A stretch of DNA of 64,000 nt from an uncultured Caldilineaceae bacterium (GTDB lineage: Bacteria > Chloroflexota > Anaerolineae > Caldilineales > Caldilineaceae), in assembly GCA_958295915.1 (NCBI GenBank), contig OY282381.1:4176722-4240721 (forward strand), given 5' to 3'. Under the pieces are notes generated by a model. It made no database searches, had not been told where the DNA came from, and saw only the letters and a program-made list of their open reading frames with translations. The translations under genes and the position numbers were made by a program. Shown here piece by piece: positions 54,397-63,084 of this stretch. Positions within the stretch are counted from its first letter, which is position 1. Every line of letters begins with the position of its first letter.

Positions 54397-55455
54397 TCAT
54401 GTTTGGCTTTCCCTCCATCGCGCTGCCAATCTCTTGCGCTTTTCTTGGAATGCATCTTTCTCCAGCACCTCCCGGTTGACGGGAAAACGGGGAATTTCTC
54501 CCCGGAACACTGCCAGCAGACTCTCACAGGCGATGGTTCCGTTCATCTCGTAGAGATCATCGGTCCAGGCCAGCGCGTGGGGGGAGAGGATGACGTTGTC
54601 CATATGGATGAGGGGATGATCCACGGGCAGAGGCTCCGGCTCGACCACGTCCAGGCCCGCGCCGGCGATGACGCCGCTTTGCAGGGCCGCTACCAGATCC
54701 GCCTGGTTGACGATCGGCCCGCGTGCGGTGTTGATGAAATATGCGGTCGGTTTCATGAAAGAAAGCAGTCGGGCGTTGATGAAGCCCTGGGTTTCGTCGT
54801 TCAGAGGACAGTTGACGGTGACAAAATCCGACTCGCGGAAGACTGTCTCCAGGCCCACTAGCTCCACATCCAACGATTCTGCCCGCTCCGGGTCAATATA
54901 TGGGTCGTAGGCGATGCGCCGGCCCAGGTCGAACGGCGCCAGAAGTCGGAACATCTCACCACCGATATTCCCCACGCCTACAGAACCAACGGTCTTGCCG
55001 CTCATCCCCAGACCGGAAGTCTGCGTCTTGAGGTCCCAGCGGCCTGCCCGCACGAGCCGATCTTTGGCCGGCAGCTTTTTTGCCAAAGCCAGCATGAGTG
55101 TGAGGATCGCCTCAGCCACCGGTTTGCGCACCGCGTCCACCGCGATCGCCAACAGCACATGGTTTGCGGTCAGCGCGGCGGTGTCGATGCGGTCGTAGCC
55201 GACTCCCCAGCGAGCGATACAAGACAGTCGTTCGTTACCGCTGAAACTCGTGGCGTCGTAGCGGCTGGCTAAGGCAATTATGCCGTCGAAGTGGGTGATG
55301 GCAGCGGGTTGCACCGGCGCATCCACAGGGGAGTCGTGGTAATCCCATTCAATGTGGGATAAGGGGTCGATCATTCGGGCCAACACTGGTTCGATTGTGT
55401 CTGGCGCGCTGGTCTGGAAGTCAGACGAAACGCCGATACGGAAAGGTTGGGGCAT
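54397..55455 (-). CDS. D-2-hydroxyacid dehydrogenase
   Basis: A 352-aa NAD-dependent dehydrogenase: CIARWGVGYDRID near residue 85, GMSGKTVGSVGVGNIGGEMF as the Rossmann loop, INTARGPIVNQADL with catalytic Arg, DVVEPEPLP with Glu and ILSPHALAWTDD with His. It has an N-terminal extension of about 40 residues relative to the paralogue at 51511. It is the reverse-strand neighbour of PhyH and an enolase-superfamily gene, separated from them by repeats. Confidence 0.9.
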   Translation of the reverse strand: MPQPFRIGVSSDFQTSAPDTIEPVLARMIDPLSHIEWDYHDSPVDAPVQPAAITHFDGIIALASRYDATSFSGNERLSCIARWGVGYDRIDTAALTANHVLLAIAVDAVRKPVAEAILTLMLALAKKLPAKDRLVRAGRWDLKTQTSGLGMSGKTVGSVGVGNIGGEMFRLLAPFDLGRRIAYDPYIDPERAESLDVELVGLETVFRESDFVTVNCPLNDETQGFINARLLSFMKPTAYFINTARGPIVNQADLVAALQSGVIAGAGLDVVEPEPLPVDHPLIHMDNVILSPHALAWTDDLYEMNGTIACESLLAVFRGEIPRFPVNREVLEKDAFQEKRKRLAARWRESQT

Positions 55456-55538
55456 CGGAAAGCTCCTTGGCTGGGAGATCAGACCAGGATTTTCGGCGTG
55501 AGCAACCCCGAGGTTTTCGAAATCCGCGAACGCCGGAT

Positions 55539-55655
55539 AAAGGATTGACAGGAAGATGCAGGATATACCCTGCCTCGTCGCGCCTTACAGTGGCGCGCAT
55601 ACTGCTTTGTCGCGCCTTACAGTGGCGCGCAATACAACACTGCTGCAAATCCAAT
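55539..55655 (+). repeat. dispersed repeat C copy 2, interrupted by two copies of repeat B
   Basis: AAGGATTGACAGGAAGATGC and GGATATACCC (left half) and CTGCAAATCCAAT (right half) match repeat C at 49788-49849. Between the halves lie two copies of repeat B at 55577-55599 and 55609-55631, each with stem CGCGCC/GGCGCG around TTACAGT. Together they occupy much of the 282-bp gap 55456-55737. Confidence 0.7.
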
Positions 55656-55737
55656 ACTCTTGATTCAGATCTGCATTATGCCTGCCAACGAATGAACGAC
55701 GCCCCAGTTATATTTGGCGCGCGCATGATGACCTATC

Positions 55738-56487
55738 CTAATCGTCTTCTTCAAAAAGCGACGGGCGGGCGTTGAAGTAGGGTTTCTCAAACAGCAGATT
55801 CTGCCGGGTTGTCAGTCTGATGTTTTTCGGCGGCTGTACGTACTTTGCGCTCCAGGACTGCTGACCTGGACTGTATTTGAAGAGAAGTGACCGTCGCTGG
55901 TGATCCGCTGTCCAGGCAGCGGTGCCGTGGGTGAGGGCTTCGGTGAAAATGACCGCGGAACCCGCCGGCGCGTCCGGCACGATGATAGCTTCGTGGGCCG
56001 TGTGGGCCGCACGGATGCTGTCTGGACAGGGGTAGTTGGCTTTGTGGCTTCCGGGCGCCGCGCAAAATCCGCCCAAAGTTGGTCCCGTGGATGTCAGATT
56101 CCATGCCACGACCGTCAATCCATTGTGCATCTGCCCATTGCGGAAGTGATAGTACTCCGGCGGGTCATAAGGAGTGTTGCCTCCGTGCAGCCGCAGTTGC
56201 TCTGTGCCGGCACGCATGTAGATGCCATAGTAGTGGTCCAACCGGAAGCCGTCGCCAAGGATCGTTTTCAGATAGGGCATAATACGCGGATGATCCAGCA
56301 GATCACAGTAGATCTGACCCCACTCCAGAAAGCCACCGAAGCGGGCGCTTTGGGTATCCTCCTCCGGCGCCGGCAACCCTCGCATATCCATGAGCCGGTT
56401 CAGCTCCGCCAGTTCACCTGTGGACAGCAGCTCGGGGATCACCAGATAGCCGCGCAGATCAAAAAGGTAACGTTCTTCTTCGTTCAT
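55738..56487 (-). CDS. phytanoyl-CoA dioxygenase (PhyH) family protein
   Basis: A 249-aa predicted Fe(II)/2-oxoglutarate oxygenase. It shares the YLFDLRGYLVIPELLSTGE entry with the PhyH gene at 46056. Iron ligands are likely the His of QLRLHGGNT and the distal His in FTEALTHGTAAWTAD. The start is ATG 56487; an earlier in-frame start would overlap the enolase-superfamily gene. It lies 57 bp downstream of that gene, so the two are likely co-transcribed. Confidence 0.83.
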   Translation of the reverse strand: MNEEERYLFDLRGYLVIPELLSTGELAELNRLMDMRGLPAPEEDTQSARFGGFLEWGQIYCDLLDHPRIMPYLKTILGDGFRLDHYYGIYMRAGTEQLRLHGGNTPYDPPEYYHFRNGQMHNGLTVVAWNLTSTGPTLGGFCAAPGSHKANYPCPDSIRAAHTAHEAIIVPDAPAGSAVIFTEALTHGTAAWTADHQRRSLLFKYSPGQQSWSAKYVQPPKNIRLTTRQNLLFEKPYFNARPSLFEEDD

Positions 56488-56543
56488 TGGCTCTTCCGTC
56501 TTTGCAACCGATGCGCCCGTCCCCGTCGCATCATCCCAATCGT

Positions 56544-57686
56544 TCAAGCTACAAGATTGTCTTCGATGTATTCCCAATTGATGTCCTGGCCCAGGCCCGG
56601 CAACTGGGAGATGCGCGCAAATCCCTCATCATCCATGGGATCGTCCAGCCTGTTGAGCCACGCCGGCGGCTGTTCATAATCGATGAACGGATGCAGTAGC
56701 CCGCGTTCATAGTACTGGCCTGGGATGCCCATCGCGCACAGAGCGTGGAAATTGCCTACGCCGCCGCCGTGGACTTCCATCCGCATACCGAAGGACTCCG
56801 CCAGATGGGCCACTTTCATCAGCGGCGTGAGACCACCCAGATCCCCGACTCCACCCCGCACCAGGTCGCAGGCTCCAGCTTTGATCCACTCAGCCCGCGT
56901 GTACATTTTGCCTTCGGCGGTCTCCGGCCCGCAAATGGGCAGTGAGGTCTGTTCACATAGCCAAACATAGGAGGACATACTATGCTCGTCCATCGGCTCT
57001 TCCAGCCAATAGTAATCCAGTTTCTCCAGCCCCTTGGCCAGATGCAGGGCCTCGAGTCGGGAGTAGTAGTGGTACGGGTCCAGCATCAAATGGGCGTCTG
57101 GGCCATAGACCTCTCGCACCGCAGCGCAGGCCGCGATGTCTCGCTTGACGTCCGGCGCGCCCTCATAGGGAGGTTGCCATGTGTGGAGTTTGAAGGCCGG
57201 ATAGCCCCGCTGCATGCACCACTCGGCAAAGTTGGCGTAGTCCGCCGGCGTGCCCAAGCCACCTTCTATATCGTCGCCACACATAGTGCTGGCATATGCG
57301 GGCACTTTGTCCCGGGTTGCGCCCAACAGTTTGTGGACCGGAAGGCCCAGCGCCCGGCCTGTCAGGTCCCACAGAGCCAGGTCTACTGCATTCAAAACTC
57401 TGTCCGACATGGTCGCCATGTTGAGCCGTTGGCGTTCCTTCAGATTATGCCAGATTTTTTCCCGATAAAAGGGATCTTCTCCAGTGATATACGGTTTTAC
57501 CAGACGGTCGATATGCGCCTGGGGGGGACTGCCAAAAAAATATCCTTCCACGCCCTCATCGGTGTGAATTGTGAGCAGCGCTTGAACCGCTTCGTGCTCC
57601 GCTCCAGGATGGCCGTGCCCTTCAGAATCGCGTACTGTATTAGAAATATAGCGAAAACGGCGGACGGTTAGATCTGTGATCTTCAT
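56544..57686 (-). CDS. mandelate racemase/muconate lactonizing enzyme family protein
   Basis: A 380-aa enolase-superfamily enzyme. The base motif is PAFKLHTW (Lys-x-His), metal ligands lie in LMLDPYH, YYWLEEPMDE and CGPETAEGK, and a late His lies in EVHGGGVGNFHA. The Lys-x-His form resembles sugar-acid dehydratases more than racemases. It starts at ATG 57686 after AGGAG. It is first in a run with PhyH and a hydroxyacid dehydrogenase. Confidence 0.88.
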   Translation of the reverse strand: MKITDLTVRRFRYISNTVRDSEGHGHPGAEHEAVQALLTIHTDEGVEGYFFGSPPQAHIDRLVKPYITGEDPFYREKIWHNLKERQRLNMATMSDRVLNAVDLALWDLTGRALGLPVHKLLGATRDKVPAYASTMCGDDIEGGLGTPADYANFAEWCMQRGYPAFKLHTWQPPYEGAPDVKRDIAACAAVREVYGPDAHLMLDPYHYYSRLEALHLAKGLEKLDYYWLEEPMDEHSMSSYVWLCEQTSLPICGPETAEGKMYTRAEWIKAGACDLVRGGVGDLGGLTPLMKVAHLAESFGMRMEVHGGGVGNFHALCAMGIPGQYYERGLLHPFIDYEQPPAWLNRLDDPMDDEGFARISQLPGLGQDINWEYIEDNLVA

Positions 57687-57911
57687 GACGTTCTCCTGCC
57701 GGTGGGGCGTGAGGAATGAGCGCCCTTCTGACTGTGATTCTCCTGATTCGGATGATGGACAGGATATAATCATGGTCGATCCTGGATAATCACACAAATT
57801 GATGATGAAAGAAATATTGACCTGGGAAGGAAGTGTAGCACAGGCTGAGAAGAGGGAAAAGTGCAGCTATGGGAACGCGGAGCGTCGGGCGAGCGTTCTG
57901 TTTTGGCTGGC

Positions 57912-57940
57912 TTGGGCCTGTTTTCTTTTAGCGGTAGAAT
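57912..57940 (+). promoter_or_regulatory. sigma70-type promoter of the AAA-ATPase-like gene
   Basis: TTGGGC (57912-57917), 17 bases, TAGAAT (57935-57940). A 12-base unit, GCCCCCATAGGA, is repeated in tandem at 57954-57978 in the leader, just before GGGAGG. The rest of the 305-bp gap 57687-57991 holds the enolase-gene leader and nothing else. Confidence 0.5.
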
Positions 57941-57991
57941 AGAATCTCAGGCACGCCCCCATAGGAGCCCCCATAGGAAGAGGGAGGTGGT

Positions 57992-59545
57992 ATGCAGAAG
58001 CTCCCCATCGGCATTCAAGACTTCACTTCGCTGCGCCAGGAGGGCTACATCTACGTCGATAAGACGAAATACATCTATGCCCTGATGCAGGTGGGGAAGT
58101 TCGTCTTCCTGGCGCGTCCCCGACGCTTTGGCAAATCTCTGCTGATCACGACGCTGCGCGCTATCTTCCGCGGGAATCAAGAGCTATTCCGCGGGTTGTG
58201 GATCGAGGATCAGATCGATTGGCAACCCCGACCAGTGATCACGATCAACTTCAACGATCTTAACTACCGGGAGATGAGCTTGGCGGCAGCGTTGACAGTC
58301 TATATGGATGAACTCGCGTGGGAACATGGCATAGCTTTGGCGGCAACGGACTACAAAGGCAAATTTCGAGAGTTGCTCCTGCGCCTGGCAGAGAAGCGCA
58401 AGGTTGCGCTCTTGATTGACGAGTATGATAAACCGATCACCGACATGTTGGAGAACGAGGAGAAGGCGCAGGAGCATGTCGATACTCTGAAGAACTTTTA
58501 TTCCGTTCTTAAATCGACCGAAGCCAGTTATCTGCACTTCACGTTGCTTACAGGCGTTTCTAAATACGGGAAGATCTCCATCTTCTCCGACCTCAACAAC
58601 CTGCTCGACGTAACGATGGATGACCGTTTCGCCACATTGCTCGGTTACACCCAAACGGAGCTGGAGCAAAATTTCTCTGCGTATATCGACCGCTTGGCAG
58701 CACGCTATCAGGTCAGCCAGGATGAGATCCTGGCGCGCATTCGGTTCTGGTACAACGGATACTCGTGGGATGGCTTGAGTCAGGTCTACGTATCGTTTTC
58801 GACATTGATGCTACTGGAACAGCAGACCTTCGACAACCACTGGTTCAGCACGGCTACACCGACTTTCTTGCTGAAACTCCTGCGCCAGCAGCGGATACCT
58901 GCCTATGAGCTGGAGGATATTGGCGGTGGGACTTCTCTCCTCGATAGTGCCGATATCAACGATATCAGCGTTCATTCCCTGCTTTTTCAAACTGGATATT
59001 TGACAGTTCAATCCATTGATACCTCTTGGACCAGCGGCGAACGATTATACCGGCTTGGCTATCCAAATCGAGAGGTTGAGTCAGCTTTCCAGCGGTATCT
59101 ACTAGCGGATTATCTGGAGAAGTCGCCCGGGCAGGTGACGGGAACGATTCTCTTTCGACTGGAACAAACCTTGCGCGAACACAATGTCGAGGGCTTCATC
59201 AGCGTTCTCCAATCCGTCTTTGCCGACATTCCCCACCATCTCTTTTTGCCCCAAGAAGCCTACTACCACTCTGTGGTTTATCTCATCCTCAACCTGCTCG
59301 GCTTCGAGATCCACGCAGAACGGTTGACCAACCTGGGCCGGATTGATGCCGTGCTCGAGCTGCCGCACACTGTCTATATCATTGAATTCAAGATGACGAC
59401 GGGCCAGGCAGCCATCTCACAAATTCATTCGAAGCAGTATGACCAACCCTTTCGAAGTCGGGACAAGCCTATTATCCTGGTGGGCATTGCGTTCGATAAG
59501 GAAAGCCGCAATATTGCCGATTGGGCGGTAGAAACTGTGGCATAA
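57992..59545 (+). CDS. AAA-ATPase-like / PD-(D/E)XK nuclease domain protein
   Basis: A 517-aa protein of the AAA-ATPase_like plus DUF1703 family. The N-terminus reads GIQDFTSLRQEGYIYVDKT and Walker-like LARPRRFGKSLLITTL lies near residue 45, with LIDEYDKPI near residue 145. A C-terminal nuclease-like region (LNLLGFEIHAE ... YIIEFKM) carries the Asp and Glu-x-Lys positions in RIDAVLEL and EFKM. These genes are common and often multicopy, with unproven roles; defence or mobile-DNA roles are suspected. It stands alone between two reverse and forward catabolic runs. Confidence 0.88.
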   Translation: MQKLPIGIQDFTSLRQEGYIYVDKTKYIYALMQVGKFVFLARPRRFGKSLLITTLRAIFRGNQELFRGLWIEDQIDWQPRPVITINFNDLNYREMSLAAALTVYMDELAWEHGIALAATDYKGKFRELLLRLAEKRKVALLIDEYDKPITDMLENEEKAQEHVDTLKNFYSVLKSTEASYLHFTLLTGVSKYGKISIFSDLNNLLDVTMDDRFATLLGYTQTELEQNFSAYIDRLAARYQVSQDEILARIRFWYNGYSWDGLSQVYVSFSTLMLLEQQTFDNHWFSTATPTFLLKLLRQQRIPAYELEDIGGGTSLLDSADINDISVHSLLFQTGYLTVQSIDTSWTSGERLYRLGYPNREVESAFQRYLLADYLEKSPGQVTGTILFRLEQTLREHNVEGFISVLQSVFADIPHHLFLPQEAYYHSVVYLILNLLGFEIHAERLTNLGRIDAVLELPHTVYIIEFKMTTGQAAISQIHSKQYDQPFRSRDKPIILVGIAFDKESRNIADWAVETVA

Positions 59546-59672
59546 TACCTTCTTGCAATGTGCGACCTGCGAAAGTTTGAATTGACAGCTCAGATGTCCT
59601 TTAGTACGCTACTCCTGTTTGTTGGAACTGGGGTCTCGGCGAATTTTTGTGAAAGAGGAGGGCGAATTCGTC

Positions 59673-60680
59673 ATGAAAAGCCGCGCGCTCATTTGTGCCG
59701 ATCAGCAGCAGTTTTCTCTGGAAGAGTTTGATATCCCGCCGCTCGCGCCCACAGAAATTCTGGTGCGCAACATCTACTCCGGCGTCAGTGTGGGCACGGA
59801 GTTCGCCGTCATCCGCCACAAGCTGGACTATGGGCCGTTTCCCGTCTGCACCGGTTACCAGGCGGTAGGTATTGTCGAAGATATCGGCGCGCATGTGTCA
59901 AAATTCAAGATCGGCGATAAAGTTTACTACCGACGCAATTTTCTGCCTATGCAGCGAGGCGACCAGCCCATCAACGCCTGTTCGGGCGCCCACGCCTCCT
60001 ACGCGCTCATGGCAGAGAATGCAGAAGTCGAACTGTTGCCTGCAGGGGTGGATGATGCCACCGGCGCCCTCTTTGTCATGCCGTCGGTAGGCTACAACGC
60101 CGTCGATATGGCCGGCGTGCAGATGGGTGATGTAGTGGCTCTGCATGCGGTCGGTCTGATCGGATTGGGCGCGCTGGTCGCGGCCCGGCTGCGTGGGGCG
60201 GTGACTATCGCTATCGATATCAACCCTCGACGACTGGAGATGGCAAAGGAGATGGGAGCCACCTATCGTATTGACGCCGGCGCTCTGAGCCCCCAAGACG
60301 TGAAAGCCCGTGTAGAGGAGATCAAACCCGGTGGGGCCGACATCGTCTTTGAGGGCAGTGGCATTCCTGCCTGCTTGGATCTGGCATTCCCATTGGCTCG
60401 AGTGCGGGGTAAATTCGTCTTCTTGGGCCATTACGGCAAAGCGCCGCTCTCCTTCCATTTTCTAGTGCCCCACGCCAGGCAGCTCACAGCATTCTTCCCC
60501 TGCAACGACGGTTTGGCCCCTTGTCGGGCTGCGGTGCTGCGTAATATCGCCACCGGGGCCATCCCTTGGCAGAAAACAATCACCCACCGGATAGACGCCT
60601 GCGATGCGCCGGACCTGTACGCAAAGATCAACCGGGACGAGATGCCAGAACTGATGGGCGCAGTGATTCGCTGGAGCTGA
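59673..60680 (+). CDS. MDR-family zinc-type alcohol dehydrogenase-like protein
   Basis: A 335-aa medium-chain dehydrogenase. The catalytic-domain entry YSGVSVGTE lacks the usual Cys of the CGSD zinc motif. The Rossmann part has ALHAVGLIGLGALVAARLRG near residue 165 and DINPRRLEMAKEMGA. The start is ATG 59673 after GAGGAGGG; an earlier start lacks a ribosome site. It begins a forward run (dehydrogenase, epimerase, enolase-type enzyme, HAD) of catabolic look. Confidence 0.83.
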   Translation: MKSRALICADQQQFSLEEFDIPPLAPTEILVRNIYSGVSVGTEFAVIRHKLDYGPFPVCTGYQAVGIVEDIGAHVSKFKIGDKVYYRRNFLPMQRGDQPINACSGAHASYALMAENAEVELLPAGVDDATGALFVMPSVGYNAVDMAGVQMGDVVALHAVGLIGLGALVAARLRGAVTIAIDINPRRLEMAKEMGATYRIDAGALSPQDVKARVEEIKPGGADIVFEGSGIPACLDLAFPLARVRGKFVFLGHYGKAPLSFHFLVPHARQLTAFFPCNDGLAPCRAAVLRNIATGAIPWQKTITHRIDACDAPDLYAKINRDEMPELMGAVIRWS

Positions 60681-60752
60681 CTGAGAGATGCGCTTTGATG
60701 AGTTGGGCATACACAACGCCAATCTGTTTGCCATAACATACTGGAAAGCAAC

Positions 60753-61652
60753 ATGAGAAGAATCCTTGTCACCGGCGCCAGTGGTTTCATCGGCAGAGCA
60801 TTGGTGGAGGCCTTATCGCAAGGCTCTGATGTAGCCGAAGAGCGGGAAGCAGCCCCTTCCCAGACCCCGCCCCATGACCTTATCTGCCTTTCACGCCAGC
60901 CAACGGAGCTGCCCGACGTGACTTCAGTTCGCGGTGACTTTTCTGTGCCGCAAGAGCTCCATAAGCTGAACCCGTATGGGGATATTGACGTTTTGATCCA
61001 TCTCGCCGCAGTCACCGGTGGTTGCGCAGAAGAAGATGGCTTGCGCGTCAATGTGGCCGGCACGCATCACCTGCTACGCTATCTCATCGACCGGGGATGC
61101 AGGAAATTCGTCCTGGCCAGCTCCATCGCCGTGGTGGGAATGCAGTCGGTCAAATTTCGCCCTCTCCAGCTCCCCATGCCCGATGAGCACCCCTGCCTCG
61201 ATCAGGACGGCTACGGCTTCTCCAAATATCTGATGGAAGAGGTCACCCGTTACCTATCCCGACAGAACGAAGACCTGGACTTTATCAATCTGCGGCTGGC
61301 CAGCATTGCCCCAGACGATCGCCAGTTGATACCACGGCAACCAGGCCCGATGCCCGCATGGGCAATGGGAACGATTTCTATTATGTTCTTAAGCGATACG
61401 GTGCGATGCCTGACATTGGCGGCGCAAGCTCCGTACAAGCCAGGGGTACGCATCCTCAACGCTGTGGGGGGGCAGGCCTGCGTAGCCGTTCCTGTGCCGG
61501 ATCTGATGCGAGCCTGGTATGGCAGAGATGCTGATACACTGGATTTCTCTCACTATGAACGTCCCGGCCATGAAAAGGATCCGGTTTACGATATCGCGAA
61601 TATTCGCAAAGAGCTGGGGTTTGTGCCACAAAGGCCGATTTTAGGCGCTTGA
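60753..61652 (+). CDS. NAD-dependent epimerase/dehydratase
   Basis: A 299-aa extended SDR protein. VTGASGFIGRALVEAL is at residue 6, LIHLAAVTGG near residue 86, and the catalytic YGFSKYLMEE (Tyr-x-x-x-Lys) near residue 153. It likely oxidises or epimerises a nucleotide sugar or free sugar. It is 6 bp before an enolase-superfamily gene, so the two should be co-translated. Sugar- or uronate-dehydrogenase activity would fit that neighbour. Confidence 0.87.
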   Translation: MRRILVTGASGFIGRALVEALSQGSDVAEEREAAPSQTPPHDLICLSRQPTELPDVTSVRGDFSVPQELHKLNPYGDIDVLIHLAAVTGGCAEEDGLRVNVAGTHHLLRYLIDRGCRKFVLASSIAVVGMQSVKFRPLQLPMPDEHPCLDQDGYGFSKYLMEEVTRYLSRQNEDLDFINLRLASIAPDDRQLIPRQPGPMPAWAMGTISIMFLSDTVRCLTLAAQAPYKPGVRILNAVGGQACVAVPVPDLMRAWYGRDADTLDFSHYERPGHEKDPVYDIANIRKELGFVPQRPILGA

Positions 61653-61658
61653 CATCAC

Positions 61659-62759
61659 ATGAAGATCACTCGTATCCGCACCGATCATTTTCGTATTCCC
61701 TTGCCGGTAGTTCTCTCGGACTCGACCCACGGCGATATCTCCCATTTCGGGCTGATTACGGCGCGTATCGAAACCGCCGACGGTTTCGAAGGGTTGGGCT
61801 ACACCTACTCAGGCGGCGATATCGGCGGCACGGCCATCCACGCGCTGATCCGAGACGATCTGGCCCCCCTCCTGATCGGCGAAGATGCCCGCTGCATCGA
61901 ACGCTTATGGGAGCGCATGTGGTGGCACGTGCATTTTGTGGGGCGAGGCGGGGTGGCCTCCTTCGCTCTGGCCGCGCTGGACATCGCCCTGTGGGATCTG
62001 CGAGGGAAGGCCCATAACTCGCCCTGGTGGCAGCTTCTAGGCGGCCACGACCCGCGCGTGCCTGTCTATGCCGGCGGCATCGATCTGCAGTTTTCACTCG
62101 ACGATCTGCTGGCCCAGTCCGACGACTTTCTGGCGCAGGGCTTCCGCGCCATCAAAATGAAAGTGGGCCGGGAACGGCTCTCAGAGGACCTGGATCGAGT
62201 GGCGGCCATGCGTGATCATCTAGGGCCGGACTTTCCGTTGATGGCCGATGCCAATATGCATTGGCGGGTGGATGAAGCCATCCGCGCCGCCCGCGCTCTG
62301 ACATCGTACAGTCTGGTCTGGCTGGAGGAGCCGACGATTCCTGACGACGTGACCGGTCACGCCCGTATCGCCCGTGAAGGAGGGGTGCCCATCGCCACCG
62401 GCGAGAACTTTCATACCGTCTACGAGTTTCAGCAGATGATCGCCCACGGCGCCATCTCTTTTCCCGAACCGGACGTGGCGACCCTCGGCGGTGTGACCCC
62501 CTGGCGCAAAGTGGCTCATTTGGCCGAAACCCATAATCTGCCCATTACCACCCACGGGGTCCACGATCTGCAGGTGCATCTGCTGGCCGCGATTCCCAAC
62601 AGCTCCTATCTGGAGGCGCATGGCTTTGGGCTGGATCGTTTCATCCGACATCCTCTGCGTATCAACGATGGCGTTGCCATCGCTCCAGAGAGAGCCGGGC
62701 ATGGCGTGGAATTTGACTGGGAGGCGCTGAGGAACATGAATATTGAGCAGAGCTCGTAA
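61659..62759 (+). CDS. mandelate racemase/muconate lactonizing enzyme family protein
   Basis: A 366-aa enolase-superfamily enzyme of the mandelate racemase subgroup. Lys-x-Lys in AIKMKVGRE is near residue 165, with metal ligands in LMADANMHW, WLEEPTIPDD and ATGENFHT, and the His-Asp base pair is present in THGVHDLQ. It would racemise or dehydrate a hydroxyacid or sugar acid. It follows the epimerase by 6 bp. A DJ-1/PfpI remnant overlaps its 3' end. Confidence 0.9.
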   Translation: MKITRIRTDHFRIPLPVVLSDSTHGDISHFGLITARIETADGFEGLGYTYSGGDIGGTAIHALIRDDLAPLLIGEDARCIERLWERMWWHVHFVGRGGVASFALAALDIALWDLRGKAHNSPWWQLLGGHDPRVPVYAGGIDLQFSLDDLLAQSDDFLAQGFRAIKMKVGRERLSEDLDRVAAMRDHLGPDFPLMADANMHWRVDEAIRAARALTSYSLVWLEEPTIPDDVTGHARIAREGGVPIATGENFHTVYEFQQMIAHGAISFPEPDVATLGGVTPWRKVAHLAETHNLPITTHGVHDLQVHLLAAIPNSSYLEAHGFGLDRFIRHPLRINDGVAIAPERAGHGVEFDWEALRNMNIEQSS

Positions 62760-63047
62760 CACGAAGAAGATCGCTATCCTGACAGCGCATGAGTTTGAAG
62801 ATATCGAGGGTATGTACACTGCGCTGCAGTTGAGCCAGGCCGGCGCGTCGATCGTAGTTGGCGCCTTGCCGCAGACAGCCCTCGGCCGTCGCGCCCTACA
62901 GTGGCGCGCAATATAGTTTTTCTGCGTATCGACGACAAGACCCTGGAGTTTGCAGCCGTCATCCACCGGGCCGGCAAAGTTGTGGCCGCTATCTGTCATG
63001 GGCCCCAGGTACCGAGCGTTAGCCCCATCCTAGGCGGCTCCGTGTAG
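62743..63047 (+). pseudogene. DJ-1/PfpI family remnant broken by repeat B
   Basis: From a TTG at 62743 the first frame reads KKIAILTAHEFEDIEGMYTA, a typical DJ-1/PfpI N-terminus, and runs into repeat B, stopping at 62916. In another frame after 62922 come TLEFAAVIHRAGKVVAAICHGPQ, which holds the family's nucleophile Cys, and an early stop at 63047. About a third of the protein, between strand 2 and the nucleophile elbow, is missing. The 3' end of the enolase gene overlaps it by 17 bases. Confidence 0.78.
62888..62910 (+). repeat. dispersed repeat B, copy 3, within the DJ-1 remnant
   Basis: GTCGCGCC-CTACAGTGGCGCGCA differs by one base from the two copies at 55577-55599 and 55609-55631. The CGCGCC/GGCGCG stem is kept. 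It sits at the break between the two frames of the DJ-1/PfpI remnant. Confidence 0.85.
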
Positions 63048-63084
63048 ATCCCACCACCCCGCAGAACGCGCGAACGGAGCGAAC

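Noticed and set aside
57711..57733. Third copy of the second palindrome family (GAATGAGCGCCCTTC)
   Set aside because: Only the left half matches, about 15 bases, and no pairing right arm exists; chance or a decayed fragment cannot be told apart.
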